64,000 bases of DNA, from contig NZ_JAYKOT010000003.1 of the NCBI RefSeq assembly GCF_035481615.1, positions 744,001 through 808,000 of the forward strand, in the 5' to 3' direction. Each line of letters opens with the position of its first letter. The first letter of the stretch is position 1. The translations under genes and the position numbers were made by a program. Source of the stretch: Citroniella saccharovorans. Its GTDB lineage: Bacteria; Bacillota; Clostridia; Tissierellales; Peptoniphilaceae. The notes beneath the pieces were generated by a model, which saw nothing but the letters and a program-made list of their open reading frames with translations, did no database searches and was not told where the DNA came from. This document shows, in pieces, positions 8,322 through 17,033 of this stretch.

Positions 8322-8897
8322 ATGGTTGATGTTAATGTAAAAGAAATATTATTAGAATGTGAAGCTTTTTTGCAAGGACACTTTCTTCTTTCATCTGGTA
8401 AGCACTCAAATGGTTATGTTCAATGCGCTAAGCTCCTACAATGGCCAGATAGGGCTGAAAAAGTTCTAAGTGTAGTAAAAGATCAAGTAAAAGATTTAGG
8501 GATAGAAACAGTTATTGGACCAGCTATGGGCGGCATAGTTGTTTCATATGAGCTTGGTAGACAGTTAGGAGTAAAAAGTATTTTTACCGAAAGAGAAAAT
8601 GATGTAATGACGTTAAGAAGGGGATTTACAGTTAAAGAAAATGAAAAAGTTTTAATTACTGAAGATGTAGTTACAACTGGAAAGTCATCATTAGAAACTA
8701 TTGAAGCTCTTAAGGAATATGGGGTAGAGGTAGTAGGAATAGCATGTATAGCTAATAGATCTGGCAAAGATAATTTAAATGGATATAAGATATATCCTGC
8801 AATTTCTTTAGATATTGATACTTATGAAAGTGATAATTGTCCACTTTGTAAGGAAAATATTGAACTAGTTAAACCAGGAAGCAGAAAGAAATTTTAA
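8322..8897 (+). CDS. pyrE: orotate phosphoribosyltransferase
   Basis: Joins orotate to PRPP to give OMP, the substrate of PyrF. A 191-residue type I phosphoribosyltransferase. VLITEDVVTTGKSSLE near residue 109 is the PRPP loop, and FLLSSGKHSNGYVQC near 21 and IGPAMGGIV near 65 are substrate loops. GGAGGT lies 5 bases before the ATG. As last gene of the operon it is followed by a strong terminator. The C-terminal CPLC pair may be structural. Confidence 0.95.
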   Translation: MVDVNVKEILLECEAFLQGHFLLSSGKHSNGYVQCAKLLQWPDRAEKVLSVVKDQVKDLGIETVIGPAMGGIVVSYELGRQLGVKSIFTERENDVMTLRRGFTVKENEKVLITEDVVTTGKSSLETIEALKEYGVEVVGIACIANRSGKDNLNGYKIYPAISLDIDTYESDNCPLCKENIELVKPGSRKKF

Positions 8898-8908
8898 TAA
8901 TAATAATA

Positions 8909-8944
8909 AAACTAGGGCTTAGTTATTTTGCCCTAGTTTTTATT
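8909..8944. terminator. bidirectional terminator after pyrE
   Basis: AAACTAGGGC (8909-8918) pairs perfectly with GCCCTAGTTT (8930-8939) and is followed by T-rich sequence. On the minus strand the same hairpin follows the histidine kinase stop (8933-8935), with A-rich pyrE-side sequence acting as its T run. Confidence 0.85.
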
Positions 8945-10264
8945 TTTTACTTTCTGCCTTATAGGTGTCTTGATTATAAATTTAGAACCTTTATTAAGTT
9001 CAGATTCAAAATAGATTTCAGAATCTATACTATTTAATAAGTTTTTTACTATACTTAGACCAAGCCCGCTTCCTCCAAGATCCTTATTTCTTGACCTTTC
9101 AGCTCTAAAAAGCCTATCAAATATACGCGCCTTATCCTCTTCTTTTATACCAATTCCATTATCAGACACTTCAATAAATATATAATCATCTTTTTTATAT
9201 TCGTTTAATTTAATAAATCCATTTTCTCTACAAGCTTTATAGGCATTTGATAACAAATTATAAACACATCTATGAATTTTAGCTTTATCTGAGTACATCA
9301 AATTGTCTTCAATTTCATAAGTAAAATTAATATTTCTATTTTTTACTATAGAGGAAAACTCTATTGCTAAGTTTTCTAATAGATTTTTAATATTAAATTC
9401 TTCTAATTTGATTCTAACTTTTTTAGATTTATTGAAACTTTCTTTAAGTTCTTTAATTAATAATGTTAGATGATCTATTTCTTCATTTATAGAATTTAAA
9501 TTTTTATCATCTTTTTCTATAATACCATCCATCATAGCTTCGATCTGAATTTTAATATTTGTTAAAGGCGTTCTTAATTCGTGACTTATATCTTCAGCAT
9601 ATTTCCTTCTAGATTCTTCTTCTATAGCTAGTGAATCCTTAAGATAGTTCATATTTTTTTCAAGAGATTTAAATTCTTCAATGTTTGAAGTTTCAAGAGG
9701 CTTAATATCATAGTTCTCCAGCCTTAAACTATCAGCAAAACTCTCTATTTTTCCAATTTGATAAGTAATATTTTTAGATAAAATATAATAAAATATTGAA
9801 CCTACTATTAATGTTATAATAAATGCTAAAAATATAGATTGCAGAAAACTATTTTTAAAATTGCTGGCAAATGAATCTATTGCACTATCTTCATAATAAG
9901 AAATCTGTACATAACCAATTTTATAACTATTGAACATCAAATCAAATTTTGTATTTACTAACTTATCACCGCTTTCCAATCCATTAAAACTGATGATATT
10001 GTTACCATCATTATCAATTAATTCAACTTTAATTTTTTCAATTTTTGCATAAGTTTCTAAGTAGGGACTTATAAAGTTAATAGATGACTTTTTCGTAATA
10101 TCATTAATCTCCTGAATTATTTCATTAAATCTAGCTGTTCTTACGCTATCTAAATACCTGTCTAGATTATTATTAAAACTAATATTAAAAATAATAGTTA
10201 AAATAGTCATTATAATAATACTAATTACTAAAAAGTAGCTTATTAATTTTTTTTGAAGTTTCAT
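8933..10264 (-). CDS. sensor histidine kinase
   Basis: A 443-residue membrane kinase of the HisKA type. Transmembrane segments are at about residues 8-30 and 143-162, bracketing an extracytoplasmic sensor part. A HAMP-like linker follows. ISHELRTPLTNIK holds the phospho-acceptor His228. The N box (CVYNLLSNAYKA), DNGIGI and GGSGLGLS make up the ATP site. Its ATG directly abuts the stop of the response regulator, so the pair is one operon. The signal is unknown. Proteins of this build often sense envelope stress. Confidence 0.9.
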   Translation of the reverse strand: MKLQKKLISYFLVISIIIMTILTIIFNISFNNNLDRYLDSVRTARFNEIIQEINDITKKSSINFISPYLETYAKIEKIKVELIDNDGNNIISFNGLESGDKLVNTKFDLMFNSYKIGYVQISYYEDSAIDSFASNFKNSFLQSIFLAFIITLIVGSIFYYILSKNITYQIGKIESFADSLRLENYDIKPLETSNIEEFKSLEKNMNYLKDSLAIEEESRRKYAEDISHELRTPLTNIKIQIEAMMDGIIEKDDKNLNSINEEIDHLTLLIKELKESFNKSKKVRIKLEEFNIKNLLENLAIEFSSIVKNRNINFTYEIEDNLMYSDKAKIHRCVYNLLSNAYKACRENGFIKLNEYKKDDYIFIEVSDNGIGIKEEDKARIFDRLFRAERSRNKDLGGSGLGLSIVKNLLNSIDSEIYFESELNKGSKFIIKTPIRQKVKNKN

Positions 10265-10948
10265 TTAATCAACTGCCTTGTAACCAAGTCCATATACAGT
10301 TTTTATAAACTTAGGACTTTTTGGATTGTCATTAAGTTTAGATCTTATATTTTTAATATGAGTATCAATTGCTCTATCAAACGAATCAAAATCTTCATCA
10401 AAAACTAAATTAATTAATTCTTCTCTAGTAAATACTTTATTTGTATTTTTAAATAGAGTTAGTAAAATATTATATTCAGCTAAGGTTAAATTAATATTTT
10501 TATTATTTAATTTAACTATTTTAGAATCAAGATTAAAAACCAAACTTCCATTTTTGAAAGTTAGAGTATTTAAATTAATATTGGATTTTAATGTAGATCT
10601 TCTAAGCAAAGCTTTTACTCTTAAAATTAATTCTTTTGGAGAAAATGGCTTAGTTATATAATCATCACATCCAATTTCAAAATTAGATATTTTATCTTCT
10701 TCTTCAGTTTTAGAAGTTAGGATAATAATAGGAATATTTGAACTTTCTCTAATAATATTCATAACTTCTTCACCTCTTATAATAGGGATCATTAAATCAA
10801 GTATAATAAGATTGAAATTTTCACTATTAAATTTATCTAAAGCAGTCATACCATCAAAAGCTTGACTCACTTCAAATTTTTCTTTTTCTAAATAACTCTT
10901 TACTATATTTGATATTTTTTTTTCGTCTTCCACAAGTAATATTTTCAT
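10265..10948 (-). CDS. OmpR/PhoB-family response regulator
   Basis: About 227 residues. The receiver domain starts MKILLVEDEKK, with the acceptor Asp51 in LIILDLMIP and the conserved Lys in DYITKPFSP. A C-terminal winged helix ends FIKTVYGLGYKAVD, typical of OmpR/PhoB DNA-binding regulators. The ATG at 10948 was chosen over that at 10957, because AAGGA is properly spaced only for the former and because MKILLVEDE is the usual beginning. It is the partner of the kinase immediately downstream and is divergent from uppP. Confidence 0.9.
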   Translation of the reverse strand: MKILLVEDEKKISNIVKSYLEKEKFEVSQAFDGMTALDKFNSENFNLIILDLMIPIIRGEEVMNIIRESSNIPIIILTSKTEEEDKISNFEIGCDDYITKPFSPKELILRVKALLRRSTLKSNINLNTLTFKNGSLVFNLDSKIVKLNNKNINLTLAEYNILLTLFKNTNKVFTREELINLVFDEDFDSFDRAIDTHIKNIRSKLNDNPKSPKFIKTVYGLGYKAVD

Positions 10949-10968
10949 TTTATTCATCCTTAAATTAA

Positions 10969-10997
10969 TTGTATTAGATTCTACTATATGCTATTAT
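10969..10997 (+). promoter_or_regulatory. likely promoter of uppP
   Basis: TTGTAT (10969-10974) lies 17 bases before TATTAT (10992-10997), in the short divergent gap between the regulator and uppP. The match to the consensus is moderate. Confidence 0.4.
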
Positions 10998-11018
10998 ATC
11001 ATTTATGAGGTGATATTT

Positions 11019-11894
11019 ATGGATTTTTTAAAAGTTTTGATTCTTTCAATAGTTGAAGGTATTACTGAATTTTTACCTATAAGTTCTACTGGACACTTAA
11101 TAATTACCAATGAGTTTATTAACCTTCTAGATAAGGATTTTACCAATACTTTTAATGTAATTATACAATTAGGTGCAATTTTAGCCGTTGTTGTAATATA
11201 TTTCCAAAAGCTAAATCCATTTAGTAAAAAGAATTTAAGTGAAAATTATTTAAAAAAATATAAAGACATGTCTATGCCAAATAAAATATATAATAGTTTT
11301 TTAAATAGGAATAAATCTATAATGAATTTATGGAAAAAAATTATAGTTGCATTAATCCCTTCTGTAATCTTAGGTCTATTATTTGATGACTTAATTGATA
11401 AGTATCTTTTTAACCCTTATACAGTTGCAATCATGCTTATAGTATGGGGGATAGGGATGATATTAGTTGAAAATGTAAATAAAAATAAGGAAAGCATAAT
11501 TAATGATTTTCAAGATTTGAATTTTATTTCTGCCTTTAAAATAGGATGTTTCCAAACATTAGCATTGGTTCCAGGGACATCTAGATCAGCCGCAACAATT
11601 TTAGGAGGATTAATATTAGGCTGTGATAGATTAGTTGCTACTGAGTTCTCATTTTATTTAGCTATTCCAACTATGCTTGGAGCAACAGTTCTTAAGGTAA
11701 TTAAAAAACTACATTTATTTACAGCTTATCAGTGGCTTCTTATTTTAATAGGAATGTTTTTTTCATTTATCGTAGCCTATATAGCTATAAAAAAACTTAT
11801 GCAATATTTAAAAAATCATGACTTTAAAGTTTTTGGATATTATAGGATAATTGTTGGAATTATTGTTTTGTTATATTTTTCATTAATAAAATAA
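11019..11894 (+). CDS. uppP: undecaprenyl-diphosphate phosphatase
   Basis: Recycles the cell-wall lipid carrier by removing one phosphate from undecaprenyl pyrophosphate. It is a polytopic membrane protein of about 291 residues. The two hallmark motifs are VEGITEFLPISSTGHLI near residue 12 and VPGTSRSAATILGGLILG near 186. Several long hydrophobic segments follow. The ATG at 11019 was chosen because GAGG lies about 8 bases upstream. A GTG at 11010 sits inside that ribosome site. Members confer bacitracin resistance. The nearby two-component system could be envelope-related, but this is only suggestive. Confidence 0.93.
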   Translation: MDFLKVLILSIVEGITEFLPISSTGHLIITNEFINLLDKDFTNTFNVIIQLGAILAVVVIYFQKLNPFSKKNLSENYLKKYKDMSMPNKIYNSFLNRNKSIMNLWKKIIVALIPSVILGLLFDDLIDKYLFNPYTVAIMLIVWGIGMILVENVNKNKESIINDFQDLNFISAFKIGCFQTLALVPGTSRSAATILGGLILGCDRLVATEFSFYLAIPTMLGATVLKVIKKLHLFTAYQWLLILIGMFFSFIVAYIAIKKLMQYLKNHDFKVFGYYRIIVGIIVLLYFSLIK

Positions 11895-11938
11895 AATATA
11901 TTATATAATTATGAATTTATTTTAATCAAAGATTTAAA

Positions 11939-11954
11939 AAGCCAGAAGAATTAA
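11939..11954 (-). terminator. left arm of a terminator split by the insertion sequence
   Basis: AAGCCAGAAGA (11939-11949) is the exact reverse complement of TCTTCTGGCTT (13426-13436) on the far side of the insertion sequence. With the element and one TAA copy removed they form an 11-bp stem with a 5-base loop. On the minus strand this is followed by CTTTTT, a terminator facing ppdK. Confidence 0.7.
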
Positions 11955-11979
11955 TGATATGTACCCTCTTTACTGGACA
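11955..11979 (+). repeat. left terminal inverted repeat of the IS
   Basis: Begins TGATATGTACCC and ends ACTGGACA. The right repeat read inward begins TGATGTGTACCC and ends ACTGGACA. They differ at position 5 and in a central block of five bases. Confidence 0.85.
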
Positions 11980-11996
11980 AACCAGTAAGGAGGGTA
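11962..11996 (+). promoter_or_regulatory. hairpin hiding the transposase ribosome site
   Basis: The 15 bases at 11962-11976 pair with 11982-11996 with a single G-U pair, around a loop of 5. The right arm contains AAGGAGGG, the orfA ribosome site. Five T (11997-12001) follow directly before the ATG. An incoming transcript would fold this hairpin, blocking translation and perhaps ending transcription. Confidence 0.7.
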
Positions 11997-12001
11997 TTTT
12001 T

Positions 12002-12550
12002 ATGCGATATAGTTATGAATTTAAAAAAGAATGCGTAGAACTATACAGACAAGGAAAGTGGATGGAAACACCAGAAGGCGTTACACAAGAAATATTCAGA
12101 TATAAGATTTGGTATTGGAGTAAGCTTGTAGATTTTCATGGCGAAGAAATTCTTAACCACAAAGAACAGAATAAAAAGTGGACTGCAGAAGAAAAATTTA
12201 AGTATGTATCAAAAGTGTTAGCTGGAAATTCATGTAAGTCTGTAGCTATAGAGGCTGGCATTCCAGATGGTCAACTTCATAATTGGATATATAAATATAA
12301 AAGATTTGGGTATAATTCTCTTGAAATTAAGAAGAGAGGACGTCCATCTAAAATGAAAGAAAATAATGAAAACACTAATATAGAGCCAAAGCCACTTAAC
12401 GAATCAGAAAGAGAAGAACTTATTCGTTTAAGAGAAGAAAATGAATATTTAAGAACAGTTCAAGCAGTCGAAAAAAAATTAGACGCCTTGAGAAGGGAAA
12501 AGTATGCTGCATATCTCAAGGCGAAAAAGCAGCAGTCATCAGAGAACTAA
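12002..12550 (+). CDS. IS3-family transposase OrfA
   Basis: A 182-residue DNA-binding part of the transposase. It has two helix-turn-helix-like segments: one near residues 10-40, and one near 72-95, around AIEAGIPDGQLHNWI. A leucine-zipper-like coil follows (LIRLREENEYLRTVQAVEKKL). It starts at ATG 12002 behind AAGGAGGG. Ribosomes that slip back one base at the A8 run at 12471-12478 leave this frame and make the OrfAB fusion. Those that do not slip finish OrfA alone, which in IS3 elements usually dampens transposition. Confidence 0.9.
   Translation: MRYSYEFKKECVELYRQGKWMETPEGVTQEIFRYKIWYWSKLVDFHGEEILNHKEQNKKWTAEEKFKYVSKVLAGNSCKSVAIEAGIPDGQLHNWIYKYKRFGYNSLEIKKRGRPSKMKENNENTNIEPKPLNESEREELIRLREENEYLRTVQAVEKKLDALRREKYAAYLKAKKQQSSEN
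12472..12523 (+). promoter_or_regulatory. programmed -1 frameshift signal (A AAA AAA plus stem-loop)
   Basis: The slippery heptamer A AAA AAA is at 12472-12478. After a 5-base spacer, CGCCTTGAGA (12484-12493) pairs perfectly with TCTCAAGGCG (12514-12523) around a 20-base loop. OrfB lies exactly one frame back from OrfA. This is the standard layout for making an IS3 OrfAB fusion. Confidence 0.85.
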
Positions 12551-13383
12551 GAGATGAAGGATACAAACTAAAATATCTTTTAAAAGCTATGAACATGCCT
12601 AAATCAACATATTACTTTGAGTTAAGTAAAGTTGACCAAATTGATCTCAGAAACAAGGAAATCAAAGAACAAATAAAAGAAATATTTACTTCAAACAAAG
12701 GTAGATACGGAGTAAGAAGAGTGCATCAAGCACTTTTAAGTAAAGGATATATAGTAAACCATAAAAGAGTTCAAAGGCTTATGCACAATATGCATCTTCT
12801 AGGCAAGAGACCAAAAGAAAAGTATCATTCATATATGGGAAGCGTTGGTAAAGTAGCAAGTAACATCATAAATAGAGACTTCACAGCAACAAAGCCATTT
12901 GCTAAGTGGACTACAGATGTATCCCAGTTTAACTTCGCGTGGGGCAAATGCTATCTATCACCAATATTAGATATGTACACAAACGAAATCATCTCATACG
13001 ACTTATCATTGCATCCAACACTAGAACAAGTATCAAGAATGCTTAATAGAGCATTTGAAAAGTTTCCATGTGTAAAAGGCTTAATCATGCACTCAGATCA
13101 AGGCTGGCAATATCAAAACAGCTACTACATCAAAGAATTAGAAAAGCATCAAATAACTCAGTCAATGTCAAGAAAAGGAAACTGCTACGATAACTGTATC
13201 ATGGAAACATTCTTTGGAAGACTTAAAACAGAGATGTATTATGGATGTGAGAGAGAATTTAAAACATTTGATGATTTTTCAAAAGCAATTGACGAATATA
13301 TATACTACTACAACAACGAAAGAATTCAGAAGAAAACAAAATGGATGCCACCTACTTTGTATAGGTTAGCATCCACCATGTAA
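12478..13383 (+). CDS. IS3-family transposase OrfB (DDE integrase core)
   Basis: The catalytic half of the transposase, in the -1 frame to orfA. The frame opens after a TGA at 12442. Its first ATG is at 12589 and has no ribosome site, so expression by frameshift is favoured. The DDE residues appear in KWTTDVSQF, IMHSDQGWQYQ and CIMETFFGRLKTEMYYG. An HTH_21-like part (GRYGVRRVHQALLSKGY) precedes them. The fusion would be about 460 residues. No frameshift or internal stop was found. Confidence 0.9.
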   Translation: MRRLEKGKVCCISQGEKAAVIRELRDEGYKLKYLLKAMNMPKSTYYFELSKVDQIDLRNKEIKEQIKEIFTSNKGRYGVRRVHQALLSKGYIVNHKRVQRLMHNMHLLGKRPKEKYHSYMGSVGKVASNIINRDFTATKPFAKWTTDVSQFNFAWGKCYLSPILDMYTNEIISYDLSLHPTLEQVSRMLNRAFEKFPCVKGLIMHSDQGWQYQNSYYIKELEKHQITQSMSRKGNCYDNCIMETFFGRLKTEMYYGCEREFKTFDDFSKAIDEYIYYYNNERIQKKTKWMPPTLYRLASTM

Positions 13384-13397
13384 ACTAAATATTAATG

Positions 13398-13422
13398 TGT
13401 CCAGTTTTTGGGGTACACATCA
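13398..13422 (+). repeat. right terminal inverted repeat of the IS
   Basis: Ends GGGGTACACATCA. It is followed by TAA, the same three bases that precede the left end, which is the expected target-site duplication. Confidence 0.85.
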
Positions 13423-13447
13423 TAATCTTCTGGCTTAAAAATTTTAT

Positions 13448-16072
13448 TTATTTTTTTCTTTCTATTTCAGCCTGAGCTGCTGCAAGTCTTGCAATTGGAA
13501 CTCTGTAAGGAGAGCATGAAACATAATCAAGATTTATTTCGTTGTAGAATTTTATTGATTGAGGGTCACCTCCAGTTTCTCCACAGACTCCTATTTGTAT
13601 GTTAGGATTTGAAGCTCTTCCATTTTCAGTACACATTTTTATTAAATATCCAATTCCTTTAATATCTAATGTTTCAAATGGACTTTTTTCAAATATACCT
13701 TTTCTAATATATTCATTTATGAATTTACCTGAATCATCTCTAGAAAAACCATAAGTCATTTGAGTTAAGTCATTAGTACCATAACTAAAGAAATCAGCTA
13801 CTTTTGCAATTTCTCCAGCTAAAATTGTTGCTCTTGGTGTTTCAATCATTGTTCCTACTTTGTAATCTATTTTTTCGCTATTTTCTTCAAAAACCATATT
13901 TATTTCTTCCATTATTTCTTTCTTTACAAAGTTTAATTCATCTCTGTCTATAGAAAGTGGAATCATAATTTCTGGATGAACAGAAATTCCTTCTTTTTTG
14001 CATTTAATAGCTGCTTCCATAATAGCCCTAACTTGCATACGATAGATTTCTGGATAAGTTACTGCAAGCCTTAATCCTCTATGACCTAGCATAGGATTAA
14101 CTTCTGCTAGCTCTATAATTGTATCGTGAATTACTTTTTTATCAATATTTAATTCTTCAGCTAGTTTTTTTATATCTTCTTCATTGTGAGGTATGAATTC
14201 ATGAAGAGGTGGGTCTAAAAGTCTAATAGTAAATGAATGACCATTTAAAGCTTTAAACATTTTGTAGAAGTCATCTCTTTGGAATGGAATAATTTTATCA
14301 AGAGCTTTTTTTCTATCAATTATATTTTTAGCAATAATCATTTCTCTTACAGCTATAATTCTATTTTCTTTAAAAAACATATGCTCAGTTCTACAAAGTC
14401 CAATTCCATCTGCACCAAATTCAATGGCTTGTGTAGCGTCTTGAGGAGTATCGGCGTTTGCTTTTATTTTTAATCTTTTAATTTCATCTACCCATTTCAT
14501 AAATATTTCAAAATTACCTGATAGGGTAGGATTAATCTTTTTAACTTCACCTTCAAAAATCTCACCTGTTGAACCGTCTATAGATATTATATCTCCAGTA
14601 TGATATTCTCTACTATCAACTCTCATAACCTCATTTTCTTCGTCAACCTTAACTTCACTAGCCCCAGCTACACAACATTTTCCCATTCCTCTAGCTACTA
14701 CAGCTGCATGTGAAGTCATACCTCCTCTGGATGTTAAGATACCTTCAGCAATAATCATTCCTTCGATGTCTTCTGGAGAAGTTTCTTGTCTTACAATAAC
14801 AACTTTTTCACCATTTTGTGCTGCTAGCTTAGCCTTTTCTGATGTAAAATAAATTTTACCTGAAGCTGCACCTGGAGAAGCTGCCAAACCTTTTGATATA
14901 AGTGTGCTTTTTTTAATATCTTCTGGGTCAAAATTAGGATGTAGAAGTTGAGAAATTGAATCTGGACTAACTCTCATAATAGCTTCTTCTTTACTTATTA
15001 AGCCTTCATTTACTAGGTCAACAGCAATATTAATAGCAGCAGAAGAAGTTCTCTTACCATTTCTAGTTTGTAAAATAAATAATTTTCCTTCTTCAATAGT
15101 AAATTCAAGGTCTTGCATATCTTTATAGTGACTTTCAAGTCTTTTAATTGTATCTTCAAATTCCTTGTAAACTTCTGGCATTTGTTCTTTTAAAGTATGA
15201 ATTTCTTTTGGAGTTCTAATTCCAGCTACAACATCTTCACCTTGTGCGTTCATTAAATATTCACCAAAAACATTAGAATCTCCAGTTGCTGGGTTTCTAG
15301 AAAAAGCAACCCCAGTACCAGAATTTTCTCCCATGTTTCCAAAGACCATAGATTGAATGTTTACTGCTGTACCAAGTTTATCATCAATATTATTTAATTT
15401 TCTATATATTTTCGCTCTTTGATTGTTCCATGATTTAAAAACTGCCTTCGTAGCAAGTTTAAGTTGAGTTATAGGATCTTGAGGGAAGTCCTCATTCATT
15501 TCTCTCTTATAAACTTTTTTATATTTTTCAACTATTTCTTTTAATTCATCTGCGGTTAGTTCAGTATCTTTATCTCTGTTATTTTCTTCTTTTACAGAAT
15601 CTAAAACAGAATCAAAATAAGCTTTTGGAATCTCCATTGCTACGTCAGAGAACATTTGAATAAATCTTCTATAACTGTCATAAGCAAATCTTTCATTGCT
15701 TGATTTATTTGCAAGGCCTATAACAGATTTATCATTTAGACCTAGGTTCAGTATTGTATCCATCATACCCGGCATAGATTGTACTGCTCCACTTCTAACG
15801 GAAACTAGTAGTGGGTTTTCAGTAGATCCAAATTGTTTTCCAGTAGAACTTTCTAGTTCATGTAAATGAGAAATTATTTCATTTTCTAAATCTTGCCAAA
15901 TTTCTTCGTTTTCTTCATAAAATCTGTTACATGCTTCAGTAGTAACGGTAAACCCATTCGGTACATTTAAATTTAGATTTGTCATCTCAGCAAGATTAGC
16001 ACCTTTTCCTCCAAGAAGGCTTCTCATATCCTTATTTCCTTCTTTAAATGAATAAACATATTTTTTAGCCAT
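13448..16072 (-). CDS. ppdK: pyruvate, phosphate dikinase
   Basis: Interconverts pyruvate, ATP and phosphate with PEP, AMP and pyrophosphate, a key glycolytic or gluconeogenic step in anaerobes. The 874-residue length is normal. The N-terminal ATP-grasp domain begins LLGGKGANLAEMTNLNL. The swivelling domain holds the phospho-His in GGMTSHAAVVARGMGK (about residue 455). The C-terminal barrel shows GICRTEH-like GLCRTEHMF and the catalytic Cys in IGVCGETGGDP. AAAGGAG precedes the ATG. The PDRP regulator gene lies 17 bases upstream in the same operon. Its natural terminator is split by the IS. Confidence 0.97.
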   Translation of the reverse strand: MAKKYVYSFKEGNKDMRSLLGGKGANLAEMTNLNLNVPNGFTVTTEACNRFYEENEEIWQDLENEIISHLHELESSTGKQFGSTENPLLVSVRSGAVQSMPGMMDTILNLGLNDKSVIGLANKSSNERFAYDSYRRFIQMFSDVAMEIPKAYFDSVLDSVKEENNRDKDTELTADELKEIVEKYKKVYKREMNEDFPQDPITQLKLATKAVFKSWNNQRAKIYRKLNNIDDKLGTAVNIQSMVFGNMGENSGTGVAFSRNPATGDSNVFGEYLMNAQGEDVVAGIRTPKEIHTLKEQMPEVYKEFEDTIKRLESHYKDMQDLEFTIEEGKLFILQTRNGKRTSSAAINIAVDLVNEGLISKEEAIMRVSPDSISQLLHPNFDPEDIKKSTLISKGLAASPGAASGKIYFTSEKAKLAAQNGEKVVIVRQETSPEDIEGMIIAEGILTSRGGMTSHAAVVARGMGKCCVAGASEVKVDEENEVMRVDSREYHTGDIISIDGSTGEIFEGEVKKINPTLSGNFEIFMKWVDEIKRLKIKANADTPQDATQAIEFGADGIGLCRTEHMFFKENRIIAVREMIIAKNIIDRKKALDKIIPFQRDDFYKMFKALNGHSFTIRLLDPPLHEFIPHNEEDIKKLAEELNIDKKVIHDTIIELAEVNPMLGHRGLRLAVTYPEIYRMQVRAIMEAAIKCKKEGISVHPEIMIPLSIDRDELNFVKKEIMEEINMVFEENSEKIDYKVGTMIETPRATILAGEIAKVADFFSYGTNDLTQMTYGFSRDDSGKFINEYIRKGIFEKSPFETLDIKGIGYLIKMCTENGRASNPNIQIGVCGETGGDPQSIKFYNEINLDYVSCSPYRVPIARLAAAQAEIERKK

Positions 16073-16089
16073 TTTAGTTCTCCTTTAAA

Positions 16090-16905
16090 TTAAATAAATT
16101 TTTTTTGTTGTTTTTTAAGGTAGTTAATAATAATATCAGCTGTTTCCTCTATAGCTCTGTTAGAAACGTCTATTATAGGACAACCAATTTTTTGCATAAT
16201 ATCCATTGCAAAGTCAATTTCTTCTAGTATTCTATTAAGATCAGAATAAGAAGAACCTTGTGGAATACCTAAAGACTTTAATCTTTCAACCCTAATTTTA
16301 TTAAGGTTTTCTGGAGTATTTGTGAGTCCAATTATTTTAGAGTTTGGAATTTCAAAAAGTTCTTTTGGTGGTGTAGTTTCAGGAACGAGTGGAATATTGC
16401 AAACCCGATAATTCTTATTAGCTAAGTACATTGAAAGGGGGGTTTTAGAAGTTCTAGATACACCTACAATAACCAAATCACTTCTTAAGATACCTCTTGA
16501 ATCTTTTCCATCATCAAATCTTACAGCAAACTCAATTGCCTCAACTCTCTTGAAATAGTTTTCGTCAAGTTTTCTTAATGCTCCAGGCTTAATAGATGGA
16601 CTTATACCACACATTCTTTCTATTGCAATAATAGAAGGAGTCATAACATCAATATAGTTAGCTTTTTTCAAATCTAAAATTTTTTTAATTGATGTTAATA
16701 GAAATTCATCTACAAGGGAATAGAAAAAAATAGAGTTATTAAAATCTTCAACGGAAGAAATAATATTCTCAAGTTGATCCAAAGTTAAAATATGAGAAAA
16801 TCTTTGAATTTTATAATCAAGATTTTCAAACTGCGAAAGTGCGGCTTTTGCTGTCTGTTCTGCAGTTTCACCAAGTGAGTCACTAATTACAATAACATTA
16901 TACAT
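16090..16905 (-). CDS. PPDK regulatory protein (PDRP, kinase/phosphorylase)
   Basis: About 271 residues of the DUF299/PSRP family. It phosphorylates PPDK with ADP to switch it off and removes the phosphate with inorganic phosphate to switch it on. VIVGVSRTSKTPLSMYLA near residue 150 is the P-loop. ISDSLGETAEQTAKAAL at the N-terminus and NKIRVERLKSLG near 220 are further family blocks. Its place directly before ppdK supports PPDK rather than PEP synthase as partner. ATG 16905 was preferred over GTG 16914 because AAGGTG is spaced for it. Confidence 0.93.
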   Translation of the reverse strand: MYNVIVISDSLGETAEQTAKAALSQFENLDYKIQRFSHILTLDQLENIISSVEDFNNSIFFYSLVDEFLLTSIKKILDLKKANYIDVMTPSIIAIERMCGISPSIKPGALRKLDENYFKRVEAIEFAVRFDDGKDSRGILRSDLVIVGVSRTSKTPLSMYLANKNYRVCNIPLVPETTPPKELFEIPNSKIIGLTNTPENLNKIRVERLKSLGIPQGSSYSDLNRILEEIDFAMDIMQKIGCPIIDVSNRAIEETADIIINYLKKQQKKFI

Positions 16906-16998
16906 ATTTATCACACACCTTAGTAATTTACTAATTACATTATATACTAAATATTGATTTTTTAATAGGTCTAATAATATTAATAAAATAATATTAAA

Positions 16999-17027
16999 TT
17001 GACAGATTTAAGAAAGTATAGTAAAAT
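16999..17027 (+). promoter_or_regulatory. sigma-A promoter of the valS T-box transcript
   Basis: TTGACA (16999-17004), 17 bases, then TAAAAT (17022-17027). The transcript would begin near 17034 and include the T-box leader. Confidence 0.7.
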
Positions 17028-17033
17028 AAACTA

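Larger units (their letters stand above)
11955..13422 (+). mobile_element. IS3-family insertion sequence (IS150-like), complete
   Basis: A 1468-base element with 25-base terminal inverted repeats matching at 19 of 25 positions (11955-11979 and 13398-13422). It is flanked by a 3-base direct repeat TAA (11952-11954 and 13423-13425). It carries overlapping orfA and orfB, with a -1 frameshift window and a DDE transposase. Ends of TG...CA and a 3-base target repeat fit the IS3 family. Both reading frames look intact, so it may be active. Confidence 0.93.

Noticed and set aside
11960..13417. IS ends at the inner TGTACCC...GGGTACA
   Set aside because: With those ends the flanks have no direct repeat. 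Moving out to TGATATGTACCC extends the inverted repeat and gives a TAA duplication.
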